Source: JAKSSM01 sp045629065 (GTDB taxonomy: Bacteria > Bacillota > Clostridia > Peptostreptococcales > Anaerovoracaceae). Taken from it: a stretch of 29,139 nucleotides of DNA. The notes under the pieces were generated by a model. It searched no databases. It was not told the origin of the DNA and saw only the letters and a list, made by a program, of their open reading frames with translations. Within the stretch, counting starts at the first letter, position 1. Every line of letters begins with the position of its first letter. Shown piece by piece: positions 1 to 7,302 of the stretch. The position numbers and the translations under genes were made by a program. The DNA is taken from positions 1 through 29,139 of the forward strand of contig JAZQQK010000014.1 in the NCBI GenBank assembly GCA_045629065.1, in the 5' to 3' direction.

Positions 1-1
1 C

Positions 2-481
2 ATCGTAGCAATGATTTTATTTGATGCATCCGGCACAGCATCGGGAAGCTTGAAGGGCGATATTTTCGCAGCCTTTGCAGGTGCATTTATGGCAGTATAT
101 TTCTCAATAGGTGAGAAAGTTAGAAAAGAAGCAAAGGGCAATATCTATGTAGTAATGGTGTTCTCTTTCTGCTGGCTTTCAGCACTTGTGGCTATGATAG
201 TTACAGGTACACCATTCGTGGCATATCCACTAAGAGACTTCGGCTACATGTTCCTAATGTCAATGGTTTGCCAAGTAGGTTCGCATGCACTTCTCAATAT
301 GTGCATTGGACGCGTCCCTTCACTCTATGTTTCCACATGGAAGACATTCGAGATGGTTGCATCCACACTTATTGCATTAGCATTGTTAAATCAGGTCCCA
401 ACCGTTGCAAACATAGTTTGCTCAGTGGTTGTAATCATTGCACTTTTAGCATATAACAGATTTGAAAGTAAGAAAATTTAA
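2..481 (+). CDS. EamA/DMT-family membrane transporter, C-terminal part
   Basis: This frame is open from the left edge of the window, so the gene is cut and its start lies outside. About 160 residues are visible, forming roughly five hydrophobic helices separated by short loops (for example the stretches near codons 16-30, 48-66, 80-95, 115-130 and 135-150). This is the pattern of the second half of a ten-helix drug/metabolite-type (EamA) permease. A Trp-Lys pair before the last two helices and the short basic tail ending in Lys-Lys-Ile fit that family. The substrate cannot be told. It ends 8 bases before scpA and probably shares its transcript. The family call rests on overall composition and helix layout rather than on a catalytic motif. 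Confidence 0.7.
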   Translation: MVAMILFDASGTASGSLKGDIFAAFAGAFMAVYFSIGEKVRKEAKGNIYVVMVFSFCWLSALVAMIVTGTPFVAYPLRDFGYMFLMSMVCQVGSHALLNMCIGRVPSLYVSTWKTFEMVASTLIALALLNQVPTVANIVCSVVVIIALLAYNRFESKKI

Positions 482-489
482 GAGGCAAA

Positions 490-1293
490 ATGTACAAGGT
501 AAAAATTCAGTCCTTTGAAGGACCGTTCGACTTACTGGTTTATTTGATCGAGACTGCCGAGATGAGCATCTACGACATCCAGGTAAGCGAAATTACAAGT
601 CAATATTTAGCCTATATTAAGGAGATGGAAGAACACGATATTCAAATCGCGCAGGAATTCATGGTTCTCGCAGCTACTTTGATTGAGATTAAGTCAAAGA
701 TGATTCTGCCAAGAACTACTCTCGAGGGCGAAATCGAGCTCGAGGAAGATCCACGTTCCGAACTCGTCGAGAGACTTTTGGAATACAAGCGCTATAAGGC
801 ACTTTCAGAACTTCTTAGGAATCAGGAAGAGCACATGCAACACGTATTTGAGAAGCCACAGGAAGACATCTCGATTTATACGGACAATCCGGATGAATAC
901 CTTTCACTCGATGTTAACCAATTCGCTTCTGCGTTCAACCTTTTCATTCACAAGAAGCAAAAGGTCGAGGCAGTTAGAAAGCACTATACTCGTATCGAGC
1001 GTGAGCGTGCGAAGATGGAAGACCGCATCAGCATGATTATCCACAAGGTTAGAGAAAAAATTGGCCAGGTCTTCAATTTCAAGGAAATGATTCCAAACAA
1101 AAAGGATAAATATGACGTAGTTGTTTCATTCACATCGCTTTTGGAAATGGCAAAGGAGCGCGTAGTGAAGGTGGATCAAAAGGCCAACTACGGTGAAATC
1201 ACAGTAAGCGCCGGAGAAAGAATTAACGACGACGCAATCTTAGAAAAATACCAAACAACAGATGCTTTAGAGGGAGGTAACTTAGTTGAATAA
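490..1293 (+). CDS. scpA: Segregation and condensation protein A (ScpA kleisin)
   Basis: ScpA is the kleisin subunit that bridges the heads of the SMC dimer in the bacterial condensin complex and acts on the nucleoid near newly replicated origins. The N-terminus carries the family hallmark FEGPFDLLVYLI (residues 9-20), which binds the SMC neck. It is followed by the helical region EFMVLAATLIEIKSKMILP (about 57-75). The C-terminal winged-helix part, with a FTSLLEMAKERVV motif near residue 215, binds the SMC head cap. The 267-residue length is normal. The start ATG is preceded only by a modest purine stretch. The 3' end overlaps scpB by 8 bases, which suggests translational coupling and matched amounts of the two partners. 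Confidence 0.96.
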   Translation: MYKVKIQSFEGPFDLLVYLIETAEMSIYDIQVSEITSQYLAYIKEMEEHDIQIAQEFMVLAATLIEIKSKMILPRTTLEGEIELEEDPRSELVERLLEYKRYKALSELLRNQEEHMQHVFEKPQEDISIYTDNPDEYLSLDVNQFASAFNLFIHKKQKVEAVRKHYTRIERERAKMEDRISMIIHKVREKIGQVFNFKEMIPNKKDKYDVVVSFTSLLEMAKERVVKVDQKANYGEITVSAGERINDDAILEKYQTTDALEGGNLVE

Positions 1294-1909
1294 GAAAGTT
1301 ATAAAATCAGCTTTTGAATCCATGATGTTCACATGGGGCGAGCCACTTCCCGCAAAGCAGGCTGGCGAGGTTTTTAATCTCTCAAAGCAGGAGGCACTCG
1401 AGTGCTTTAGAGAGTTACAATTAGAGTATGAGCAGGAAGGCAGAGGCATCGTAATCCGCGAGGTTAACGGCGCATTCCAGTTCGTAACTAAAGAAGCAAA
1501 TGCAGACTATATCGAGAGACTTTGCACACCAGTAAAGGCAAAGCGCTTGTCCCAGTCCGCGCTCGAAGTTCTCGCAATCATCGCATATAAACAACCAGTT
1601 ACAAAGGGCGAAATCGAAGCTATTCGTGGCATCAAGTGTGACCGCGTTATGGAAGGCTTAATCGCAAAGGAATTAGTAGAGTCAGTAGGCAGATCCGAAG
1701 CAATTGGTCGTCCAATTCTTTATGGCACTACGGATACTTTCCTAAAGAACTTCGGTTTCACATCCATCAAGGATTTACCTGAAATCGAGGACATCGAAGC
1801 TGCAATCACTATTGATGAGGACAAGATCCCAGATCCTGTAGCTGACAACCAGATTGAAATCGATTTCGAAGGAAAAGCTAACATAGAACAAGTAGACGAT
1901 GAGAATTAA
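1286..1909 (+). CDS. scpB: Segregation and condensation protein B (ScpB)
   Basis: ScpB dimerises and binds the middle of ScpA in the SMC-ScpAB complex. The 207-residue protein has the two winged-helix domains expected. The conserved segment RLSQSALEVLAIIAYKQPVTKGEIEAIRG (about residues 88-116) followed by a second-helix block ending in GRPILYGTTDTFLKNFGF (about 141-158) is diagnostic. The start is TTG at 1286, set by the strong Shine-Dalgarno AGGGAGGT at 1271-1278; no ATG lies at a comparable distance. It overlaps both scpA upstream and rluB downstream (11 bases). The acidic tail after residue 165 is variable in this family. Confidence 0.96.
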   Translation: MNKKVIKSAFESMMFTWGEPLPAKQAGEVFNLSKQEALECFRELQLEYEQEGRGIVIREVNGAFQFVTKEANADYIERLCTPVKAKRLSQSALEVLAIIAYKQPVTKGEIEAIRGIKCDRVMEGLIAKELVESVGRSEAIGRPILYGTTDTFLKNFGFTSIKDLPEIEDIEAAITIDEDKIPDPVADNQIEIDFEGKANIEQVDDEN

Positions 1910-2603
1910 TAAGTTTATTGCATCTCGAGGAATAGCCAGCCGCAGAAAGGCTGATGAACTCGTAGAGCAAGGAAAAGTTAAGATAAATGGAATCGTAATG
2001 CGTGAGCCAGGCTATGACGTGGTCGAAGGCGACGTCGTAGAGGTCAATGGCAAAAAGGTCGAGGGAGCAGAGAAGCTGGAATACTATCTTCTTCACAAGC
2101 CACTCGGATTTGTCACTACGGTTTCGGATGAAGAGGGACGCCCTACGGTTGTAGACTGCATGACAGAAGTCACTGCGAGAGTATTTCCGGTTGGTAGACT
2201 CGACTACAACACATCAGGTGCACTCATCATGACTAATGATGGAGAACTCGCATATAGAGTTTCGCACCCAAAGCACGGCATCTATAAAACATATCGCGCA
2301 CTCGTAAAGGGCGAACTTTCCAAAGAAAAATTAGCCAAATTAAGACATGGCGTAGATATTGGTGGCTTTGTTACGCATCCAGCTATCGTTAATATAGTAA
2401 AAGGTGACACTCGCTCGACACTCGTAGAGATTTCAATCACAGAGGGTAAGAATCGCCAGGTTCGTAAGATGATGAGCGCAGTGGGCAACCCCGTCCAGGA
2501 ACTCGAACGTATTGCTATCGGAGACGTGCGACTTGGCCGCTTAAAATATGGCACATATCGCAAGCTCACAAAGGAAGAAATCGAGTATTTAAAGAACGTA
2601 TAG
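1899..2603 (+). CDS. rluB: 23S/16S rRNA pseudouridine synthase, RsuA/RluB family
   Basis: The enzyme isomerises a specific uridine in rRNA to pseudouridine. It has an N-terminal S4 RNA-binding domain (MRINKFIASRGIASRRKADELV, residues 1-22) and an RsuA-type catalytic domain. The catalytic aspartate is D102 in the motif GRLDYNTSGAL, and the helix EGKNRQVRKMM near residue 187 is also typical. The 234-residue length fits RluB or RsuA from Gram-positive bacteria. The position directly after scpAB is the usual Bacillota order, where the annotated product is RluB. The start ATG lies inside the end of scpB. RsuA (16S) specificity cannot be excluded from sequence alone. Confidence 0.93.
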   Translation: MRINKFIASRGIASRRKADELVEQGKVKINGIVMREPGYDVVEGDVVEVNGKKVEGAEKLEYYLLHKPLGFVTTVSDEEGRPTVVDCMTEVTARVFPVGRLDYNTSGALIMTNDGELAYRVSHPKHGIYKTYRALVKGELSKEKLAKLRHGVDIGGFVTHPAIVNIVKGDTRSTLVEISITEGKNRQVRKMMSAVGNPVQELERIAIGDVRLGRLKYGTYRKLTKEEIEYLKNV

Positions 2604-2622
2604 AAAGGCAAATCGCTAATTC

Positions 2623-3831
2623 ATGATCGATCAACCACACAGCCTGACAGAGAAAATATTGACCGATGTAATCGATTGGTGTAGTGAAACTAAAGCCGAC
2701 GCAGATGAAATATTCTACGCGGGTTTTGAGCCTGCAATTAAATGGTTTAAAAAGCACAGAACGATATATAAGTTGCTAGTGCTTTTTGTTGTGGTTTTGA
2801 TAATCTTCGGCGTGTGGCACAAACTTAACGAGGTAAAAACTGTTACACTCGTTCTCGACAATAGCTATGCCGTAATCACACAAGATTTTGACACGCGTAC
2901 GAATAGAGTCGATGCTTTCCTTGATGAGGTTAAGCCTGATTACATCAAGGGTGTTGACCACATCGACAAACAAATATATGACCGCATCAAAGATGGTATG
3001 ACCATCCATATCGTAAAGGCCTACGATGTTTTCCTTACAGTTGACGGCCAGACTTACAAATATAATTCGCTCGGTGTCACAACTCAGGAACTTATGGATA
3101 GATTTGGCATCACTATGGGACCATATGACACGATTGATACCGATCTTAATGCACACCTGCACGCGCTCCAAACTGTTACGATTGTAAGATTTAATATTGC
3201 GATGGTCACAGAGGAGACACGCATTCCTTACAAGACAAAATATGTGAAGAACACAAATCTTCCAATAGGAAATACAGAGATAGTACAAACAGGTCTAGAT
3301 GGTATCAAGGAAACAGACTATGTATGCGTATACAGAAATGGTGAAGAAATTTCTAGAACAGAGATTGAGACTCGTGAAGTACAACAGCAGCAAGCCAAAA
3401 TCATTCATTGTGGTACTAAGATTTTGAAGGGAATCCCTGAAGAAGTAGAAAAGAATGCTCTCCAGGTTATCGAAAATGTAAAGGCATATTCATATAACTA
3501 TGGTAGCCAAATCAGATATGGCGTATACGGAATGTGGTGCTCATACGGTACGGTTGCTGTAGATAGAAGAGTAATCCCGCTTGGTTCCAAGCTTTATATT
3601 GAAGGCTATGGCTATGCTATCGCTAATGACATCGGATCCGATATCAAGGGAAATACCCTAGACTTGTTTATGGAGTATAGGCCTCAGTGCTCAATTTGGG
3701 GCGTACGACGTGTAAAGGTATATGTTCTAGAATATGGCGAAAACACTCGCTACTGGGAAGTAGATCGTAAGAAAGAAAGCCTAAAAACAAAAGAGCAGCT
3801 ACGCTTCCCACAGCCATATAAATACGGTTGA
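2623..3831 (+). CDS. Membrane-anchored DUF348/G5/3D-domain protein (YabE-like cell-wall protein)
   Basis: This 402-residue protein starts with about 45 cytoplasmic residues, then one membrane helix (about 50-66) with the bulk outside. Repeats of the DUF348 type follow (about 72-190), then a G5 domain (about 195-270) with the VTEETRIPYKTKYV opening. A C-terminal 3D domain has the three aspartates D314, D336 and D347 in the pattern VAVDRRVIPLG ... ANDIGSDIKGNTLDLF. The 3D fold is a lytic transglycosylase/endolytic-type barrel shared with MltA, RpfB-like and YabE/YuiC proteins, so peptidoglycan remodelling is the likely role. The extended cytoplasmic N-terminus is unusual for YabE-like proteins. 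The nearest Shine-Dalgarno (AAAGG at 2605) is about 13 bases from the ATG. Confidence 0.85.
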   Translation: MIDQPHSLTEKILTDVIDWCSETKADADEIFYAGFEPAIKWFKKHRTIYKLLVLFVVVLIIFGVWHKLNEVKTVTLVLDNSYAVITQDFDTRTNRVDAFLDEVKPDYIKGVDHIDKQIYDRIKDGMTIHIVKAYDVFLTVDGQTYKYNSLGVTTQELMDRFGITMGPYDTIDTDLNAHLHALQTVTIVRFNIAMVTEETRIPYKTKYVKNTNLPIGNTEIVQTGLDGIKETDYVCVYRNGEEISRTEIETREVQQQQAKIIHCGTKILKGIPEEVEKNALQVIENVKAYSYNYGSQIRYGVYGMWCSYGTVAVDRRVIPLGSKLYIEGYGYAIANDIGSDIKGNTLDLFMEYRPQCSIWGVRRVKVYVLEYGENTRYWEVDRKKESLKTKEQLRFPQPYKYG

Positions 3832-3835
3832 TGAC

Positions 3836-3862
3836 AAGAGCCCACTTCGTGGGCTCTTTTTG
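3836..3862 (+). terminator. Intrinsic terminator of the scpAB-rluB-3D operon
   Basis: The inverted repeat AGAGCCCAC / GTGGGCTCT closes on a short TTC loop region and is followed by a run of five T residues. It begins a few bases after the stop codon of the 3D-domain gene. Confidence 0.93.
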
Positions 3863-3909
3863 TATAATAATAAATTCACAATTATTTTCGAAATTTTCTG
3901 AAAATTCTA

Positions 3910-3938
3910 TTGACTTTGTATACAAGACGTGCTACAAT
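3910..3938 (+). promoter_or_regulatory. Sigma-A promoter of the ABC-importer leader, with overlapping palindrome
   Basis: The -35 element TTGACT (3910-3915) and the -10 element TACAAT (3933-3938) are 17 bases apart, so transcription should begin near 3945. The spacer contains the 10-bp perfect palindrome TTGTATACAA (3916-3925). A repressor bound there would block RNA polymerase. Confidence 0.85.
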
Positions 3939-3979
3939 GACTGTGTTGTTAAAAAACAAAGGAAAGGAGAATGTATATC

Positions 3980-4066
3980 ATGTCACCTAACAATATGAAT
4001 AGAATTACATATTACGCATATTATCATAGAATAGTGGACCGCTGTTATACAGACTCGCTCGACTAG
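3980..4066 (+). CDS. Tyrosine-rich leader peptide (28 codons)
   Basis: This short ORF lies between a consensus promoter and an intrinsic terminator, ahead of an ABC importer. The Shine-Dalgarno GGAAAGGAGA (3961-3970) is well spaced for ATG 3980; the in-frame ATG at 3971 is too close to it. The peptide has 28 residues, and its centre reads ITYYAYYHR. Four of five consecutive codons (4010-4024) are Tyr, and a further Tyr codon is at 4046. The second half of the ORF (4034-4050) can pair with 4083-4097 to make an antiterminator that excludes the terminator at 4090-4118. This is the layout of ribosome-mediated amino-acid attenuation, with Tyr-tRNA as the inferred signal. No homologue of the peptide is known to me. 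Confidence 0.72.
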   Translation: MSPNNMNRITYYAYYHRIVDRCYTDSLD

Positions 4067-4089
4067 GTTTTTGCGTAGAATCGTATGAT

Positions 4090-4123
4090 ACGTCCACATC
4101 ATTTCATTGTGTGGACGTTTTTT
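4090..4123 (+). terminator. Attenuator terminator upstream of the ABC importer
   Basis: A perfect 9-bp stem ACGTCCACA (4090-4098) / TGTGGACGT (4110-4118), with an 11-base loop, is followed by six T residues. Its 5' arm is also the 3' arm of an alternative helix with 4034-4050, so the two folds are mutually exclusive. Confidence 0.88.
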
Positions 4124-4160
4124 ATTTGCAACAAATATTAGCTAACAAGGAGATAAGAAA

Positions 4161-5156
4161 ATGAAAAAGGTTTTAGTAGTAGTACTCAGTTTAATGATGG
4201 TCTTTATGTTCGCCGCTTGTGGTGCGAACGATGACCCAGATAATGTTGATCCATCTTGCTTTAAGATTGGAGTAATGCAATTCGGTGAATTCACTGCTCT
4301 CCAGAACGCATTCGATGGCTTTGTTTTAGGCCTTGAAGATGCGGGTTGGGTTGAAGGCACAGACTTTGTTATCAACTACTTATCAGCGGCAGCAGACACA
4401 GCAAACTGCCCTACTATAGCAGATACATTAATTAATGATAAGAGCGATTTGATCTTTGCAATTGCAACACCATCGATTAAATGCTTACAAGAAAAGACAT
4501 CCGATATTCCAGTGCTTTTCACAGCAGTAACTGATCCAGTAGCATCTGATGTAGTAAAAGATGCCAAATTACCTGGTGGCAACATTTCCGGAACATCCGA
4601 CATGAACCCAGTAAAGGAACAAATCGAGTTCTTAAAGAAGGTAATGCCTAATGCACAGACAGTAGCAGTAATGTACTGCTCATCCGAATCGAATTCAGCA
4701 GTTCAGTTCGATATGGCAAAAGCTCAGCTCGAAGCAATGGGAATGACTTGCGTACAAAAGACGGTTTCTGCAATCGACGAAGTAAAATCCTCTATTGAAT
4801 CATTAAAGGGTCAAGTAGATGCAATCTATGTTCCTACAGATAACACATTATCAGATGGCATGAGCTTAGTTTCATCCACAGCAGATGAATGTGGCATCCC
4901 AGTATTCGGTGGAGAACCAGGAATGGTTGAAAATGGCTGCACAGCTTCATACGGCATCGACTACGTAGAACTTGGCAGAATGACTGGAAAGATGGCTGTA
5001 GAAGCCCTCACTTCTCAAGATCCATTAGGTGCAGTAGCAAATATGCCTATTGGTTACCAAACAAGCGGATGCATGACTGCATTCAACCAAGCTTCACTCG
5101 ATGCAGTTGGCTTAGAAGTTCCAGCAGATGTTTTAACAGGTGCGACAATATTTTAG
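4161..5156 (+). CDS. ABC transporter substrate-binding lipoprotein (TrpX-like, ABC_sub_bind family)
   Basis: The protein begins with a lipoprotein signal peptide; the lipobox FAAC gives Cys20 as the lipidated residue, so the mature protein is tethered outside the membrane. The remaining 310 residues form a two-lobe periplasmic-binding fold of the ABC_sub_bind family. The opening KIGVMQFGEFTALQNAFDGF, the LIFAIATPS block and VPVLFTAVTDPV-like and YVPTDNTLSDGM-like segments are typical. In Bacillota this family includes TrpX of the TrpXYZ aromatic amino-acid importer. The clear Shine-Dalgarno AAGGAGA (4147-4153) sets the start. The Tyr-codon attenuator just upstream points to tyrosine or a related aromatic compound as the ligand; that is inference. 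The permease and ATPase genes follow. Confidence 0.88.
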   Translation: MKKVLVVVLSLMMVFMFAACGANDDPDNVDPSCFKIGVMQFGEFTALQNAFDGFVLGLEDAGWVEGTDFVINYLSAAADTANCPTIADTLINDKSDLIFAIATPSIKCLQEKTSDIPVLFTAVTDPVASDVVKDAKLPGGNISGTSDMNPVKEQIEFLKKVMPNAQTVAVMYCSSESNSAVQFDMAKAQLEAMGMTCVQKTVSAIDEVKSSIESLKGQVDAIYVPTDNTLSDGMSLVSSTADECGIPVFGGEPGMVENGCTASYGIDYVELGRMTGKMAVEALTSQDPLGAVANMPIGYQTSGCMTAFNQASLDAVGLEVPADVLTGATIF

Positions 5157-5166
5157 AAAGGAATGA

Positions 5167-5198
5167 TAGCATGGTGGCAAACCCACCATGCTAGTTTT
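5167..5198 (+). terminator. Intercistronic hairpin after the binding-protein gene (partial terminator or mRNA 3' stabiliser)
   Basis: An 11-bp perfect stem (5167-5177 with 5183-5193, core AGCATGGTGG / CCACCATGCT) has a five-base loop and is followed by G and four T residues. It sits between the lipoprotein and permease genes. Such a hairpin can give more binding protein than membrane subunit. Confidence 0.7.
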
Positions 5199-5209
5199 GA
5201 GATATATTT

Positions 5210-6142
5210 ATGTCTTTAGTTACTTTACAATCTGGCGTAGCACAAGGCCTCATGTGGGCGATTCTAACACTTGGTGTTTACCTCACATTCAGAGTTTTAG
5301 ATGTTGCAGATTTGACAATTGAAGGAACGTTCCCTTTAGGAGCAGCGGTTACCGTTGTATTGATTAACAAAGGAATGAATCCGTTTTTAGCCTTGTTCTT
5401 GGCTTTTGTGGCAGGCTTACTTGCGGGACTAATCACAGGGCTTCTTTATACAAAATTTAAAATTCCGGCAATCCTTTCTGGTATCCTTACTATGATTGCA
5501 TTGTACTCAATCAATATTCGAATCATGAGCGACAAAGCGACGGTAACGATTTCAGGAATATCAGTAAAAAAAGCCATCGCGGCTTTATTTGAACATGCGC
5601 CAAAATCCAACGTGCTTTCTATTTTCGTAGGATTATTCGCCTGTGCAGCAATTATAGCTATTTTGTACTGGTTCTTTGGTACAGAAATCGGTTGCGGTAT
5701 CCGTGCAACAGGAAGCAATAAAGCGATGGCTAGATCGCTCGGCATCAACACGGACTGGACATCCATTCTTTGCCTTATGATTTCAAACGGTCTAGTAGCT
5801 ATTTCTGGAAGCCTAATCGCACAGTTCGACTACGGCTCAGCTTTAGTAAATATGGGTCAAGGCACTATCGTTATCGGCCTTGCATCAGTAATCATAGGTG
5901 AGGTTATTTTCTTGAGAAAGGAAAGAAACTTCGCTGTCAAAATGTCAGCCATCGTGCTTGGAGCTATTATCTATAGAACAATTATCGCCTACGCACTTAC
6001 TATCCGCTGGCTCAAGGCTACAGACCTCAAGCTCATCACAGCTGTTATAGTAGGCATCGCGCTCGCAATTCCTGTAATTAAGGATAGAGTAAACCTCACA
6101 AGAAAGAGAAGTTTGGCGAAAGGAGGTAAGAGTGTATGTTAG
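5210..6142 (+). CDS. ABC transporter permease (TrpY-like, branched-chain permease superfamily)
   Basis: This is a 310-residue polytopic membrane protein with about eight to nine hydrophobic helices. It has the BPD_transp_2-type N-terminus GLMWAILTLGVYLTFRVLDVADLTIEGTF, where a ligand-facing first helix leads into the DLT motif. The cytoplasmic loop GCGIRATGSNKAMARSLGI (about residues 161-179) is the ATPase-coupling EAA-like loop of this subfamily. The preceding Shine-Dalgarno is weak (TTGAGAT), which together with the upstream hairpin suggests lower synthesis than the binding protein. Its end overlaps the ATPase start by 7 bases, so the two subunits are probably translationally coupled. Confidence 0.88.
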   Translation: MSLVTLQSGVAQGLMWAILTLGVYLTFRVLDVADLTIEGTFPLGAAVTVVLINKGMNPFLALFLAFVAGLLAGLITGLLYTKFKIPAILSGILTMIALYSINIRIMSDKATVTISGISVKKAIAALFEHAPKSNVLSIFVGLFACAAIIAILYWFFGTEIGCGIRATGSNKAMARSLGINTDWTSILCLMISNGLVAISGSLIAQFDYGSALVNMGQGTIVIGLASVIIGEVIFLRKERNFAVKMSAIVLGAIIYRTIIAYALTIRWLKATDLKLITAVIVGIALAIPVIKDRVNLTRKRSLAKGGKSVC

Positions 6143-6933
6143 AGATTAAGAATTTATACAAAACCTTCAATGCTGGAACCGTTAATGAAAAGGTGGTACT
6201 TCGTGGAATTAACCTCACAGTTGAGGACGGCGATTTTATTACGATTATTGGATCTAACGGTGCAGGAAAATCCACTTTGCTAAATTCCATTTCGGGAACT
6301 ATCTACCCAGACATGGGAAATGTTATCCTAAATGATAAGGACATCACATATATGCCAGAAAACAAGCGTGCTAAGTTTATAGGACGTGTTTTCCAGGACC
6401 CAATGATGGGTACAGCAAAAGATATGTGGATTGAAGAAAACCTGGCACTGGCTTATAGACGTGCCAAACCGCTCGGACTAAAGTGGGGCATGGCAGTTAA
6501 AGAGGAAAAGGAAATCTTCAGAGAACAATTAAAGAGGCTTAATCTCGGACTTGAAGATAGATTAAGAACCAAGGTCGGTCTTCTTTCGGGCGGACAAAGG
6601 CAAGCCGTTACTCTGCTCATGGCTACGGTTAAGCGTCCAGAAGTTTTACTACTCGATGAACATACCGCAGCTCTCGATCCTAAGACTGCGCAAACCGTCC
6701 TTGAATTAAGCAATAATATTATCAAAGAAAATAAACTCACAGCATTGATGGTAACTCATAATATGCAAAATGCGATCGATTATGGCAATCGCTTAATCAT
6801 GATGCATAATGGTAATATTATTCTAGACATCAAAGGTGAGGAAAAGAAAAACTTAACTGTTGAAATTTTATTAAATAAATTCAAAGAGGTTTCCGGCGAA
6901 GGATTCGCATCGGACGAGGCACTTTTAGGATAG
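6136..6933 (+). CDS. ABC transporter ATP-binding protein (TrpZ-like)
   Basis: This is the energising subunit of the importer encoded by the two genes upstream. It has 265 residues with all nucleotide-binding motifs: Walker A GSNGAGKST (39-47), signature LSGGQ (150-154), Walker B LLLDE (171-175) followed by HTAALD, and the switch histidine H208 in VTHNM. Catalytic residues are complete. The strong Shine-Dalgarno AAAGGAGG lies within the end of the permease gene. The gene is followed by a strong bidirectional terminator, so the operon consists of these three genes only. Confidence 0.93.
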   Translation: MLEIKNLYKTFNAGTVNEKVVLRGINLTVEDGDFITIIGSNGAGKSTLLNSISGTIYPDMGNVILNDKDITYMPENKRAKFIGRVFQDPMMGTAKDMWIEENLALAYRRAKPLGLKWGMAVKEEKEIFREQLKRLNLGLEDRLRTKVGLLSGGQRQAVTLLMATVKRPEVLLLDEHTAALDPKTAQTVLELSNNIIKENKLTALMVTHNMQNAIDYGNRLIMMHNGNIILDIKGEEKKNLTVEILLNKFKEVSGEGFASDEALLG

Positions 6934-6981
6934 ATGAGCCTCATATAAAAGCTAATATGAAACAAGTTCAAAAATAAAAAC

Positions 6982-7007
6982 AAAGCTCACCTTCGGGTGA
7001 GCTTTTT
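6982..7007 (+). terminator. Intrinsic terminator after the ABC importer
   Basis: The 10-bp stem AAAGCTCACC / GGTGAGCTTT closes on a stable TTCG tetraloop (6992-6995) and is followed by T residues. The A-rich stretch before it makes a T-tract on the other strand, so it can also end minus-strand transcripts from the metK operon. Confidence 0.93.
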
Positions 7008-7082
7008 ATGTAAACCAAATCGCAAAACAAACAAATGTTTTTCAAAGGCTAAAAAGCCTTTATTTACAAGGGTTTGTGGCAC

Positions 7083-7281
7083 TTATCCACAGGTTGTGCG
7101 AAAATTGTATACAATTTTATTCACAAGCCCCTGTGGATAACTTTAAATGCGCAAATCCATTGTGCCACAAGGGTAATTGCCTTGTAAGCATTTTGTCAAT
7201 AGAAAGTTATCCACAGATTTTTTTATATAAACTTTCATTATTTTACAGTTTTGTGGAAGAAGCACAATTTTATGTGGATAT
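7083..7281. other. DnaA-box cluster in a convergent intergenic region
   Basis: The 369 bases between the ATPase gene and the minus-strand gene contain three perfect DnaA boxes: TTATCCACA at 7083-7091 and 7207-7215, and its complement TGTGGATAA at 7132-7140. Two one-mismatch boxes lie at 7117-7125 (TTATTCACA) and 7273-7281 (TGTGGATAT). Weaker two-mismatch sites lie near 7252 and 7288. The stretch after the third box (7216-7247) is very AT-rich. Since the flanking genes are convergent, these sites are not in a promoter. Genes on both sides run mainly on the plus strand, so a DnaA-titration cluster is more likely than the chromosome origin. Confidence 0.75.
7101..7118. repeat. 18-bp perfect palindrome with TGTATACA core
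   Basis: The palindrome AAAATTGTATACAATTTT lies between DnaA boxes. Its central eight bases recur in the promoter at 3917-3924 and upstream of the 4-hydroxybutyrate operon at 9959-9966. It has the shape of a dimeric-repressor operator, but no gene start lies nearby. Confidence 0.6.
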
Positions 7282-7302
7282 CAACAATAAACCACAAGAT
7301 TT

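Noticed and set aside
2776..3288. 170-codon minus-strand ORF inside the 3D-domain gene, and similar long antisense ORFs elsewhere
   Set aside because: They are shadows of well-supported genes, with no Shine-Dalgarno, no family motif and atypical Cys/Ser/Ile-rich composition.
3945..4120. T-box riboswitch before the ABC importer
   Set aside because: GTGGACCGC (4034-4042) recalls the T-box core GTGGNACCGC but lacks the N, the leader is too short for a normal Stem I, and a translated ORF with a strong Shine-Dalgarno covers the region.
7012..7302. Chromosome origin (oriC)
   Set aside because: The DnaA boxes fit, but dnaA/dnaN are absent and plus-strand genes dominate on both sides, against the expected switch in strand bias. 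Kept as a DnaA-box cluster instead.
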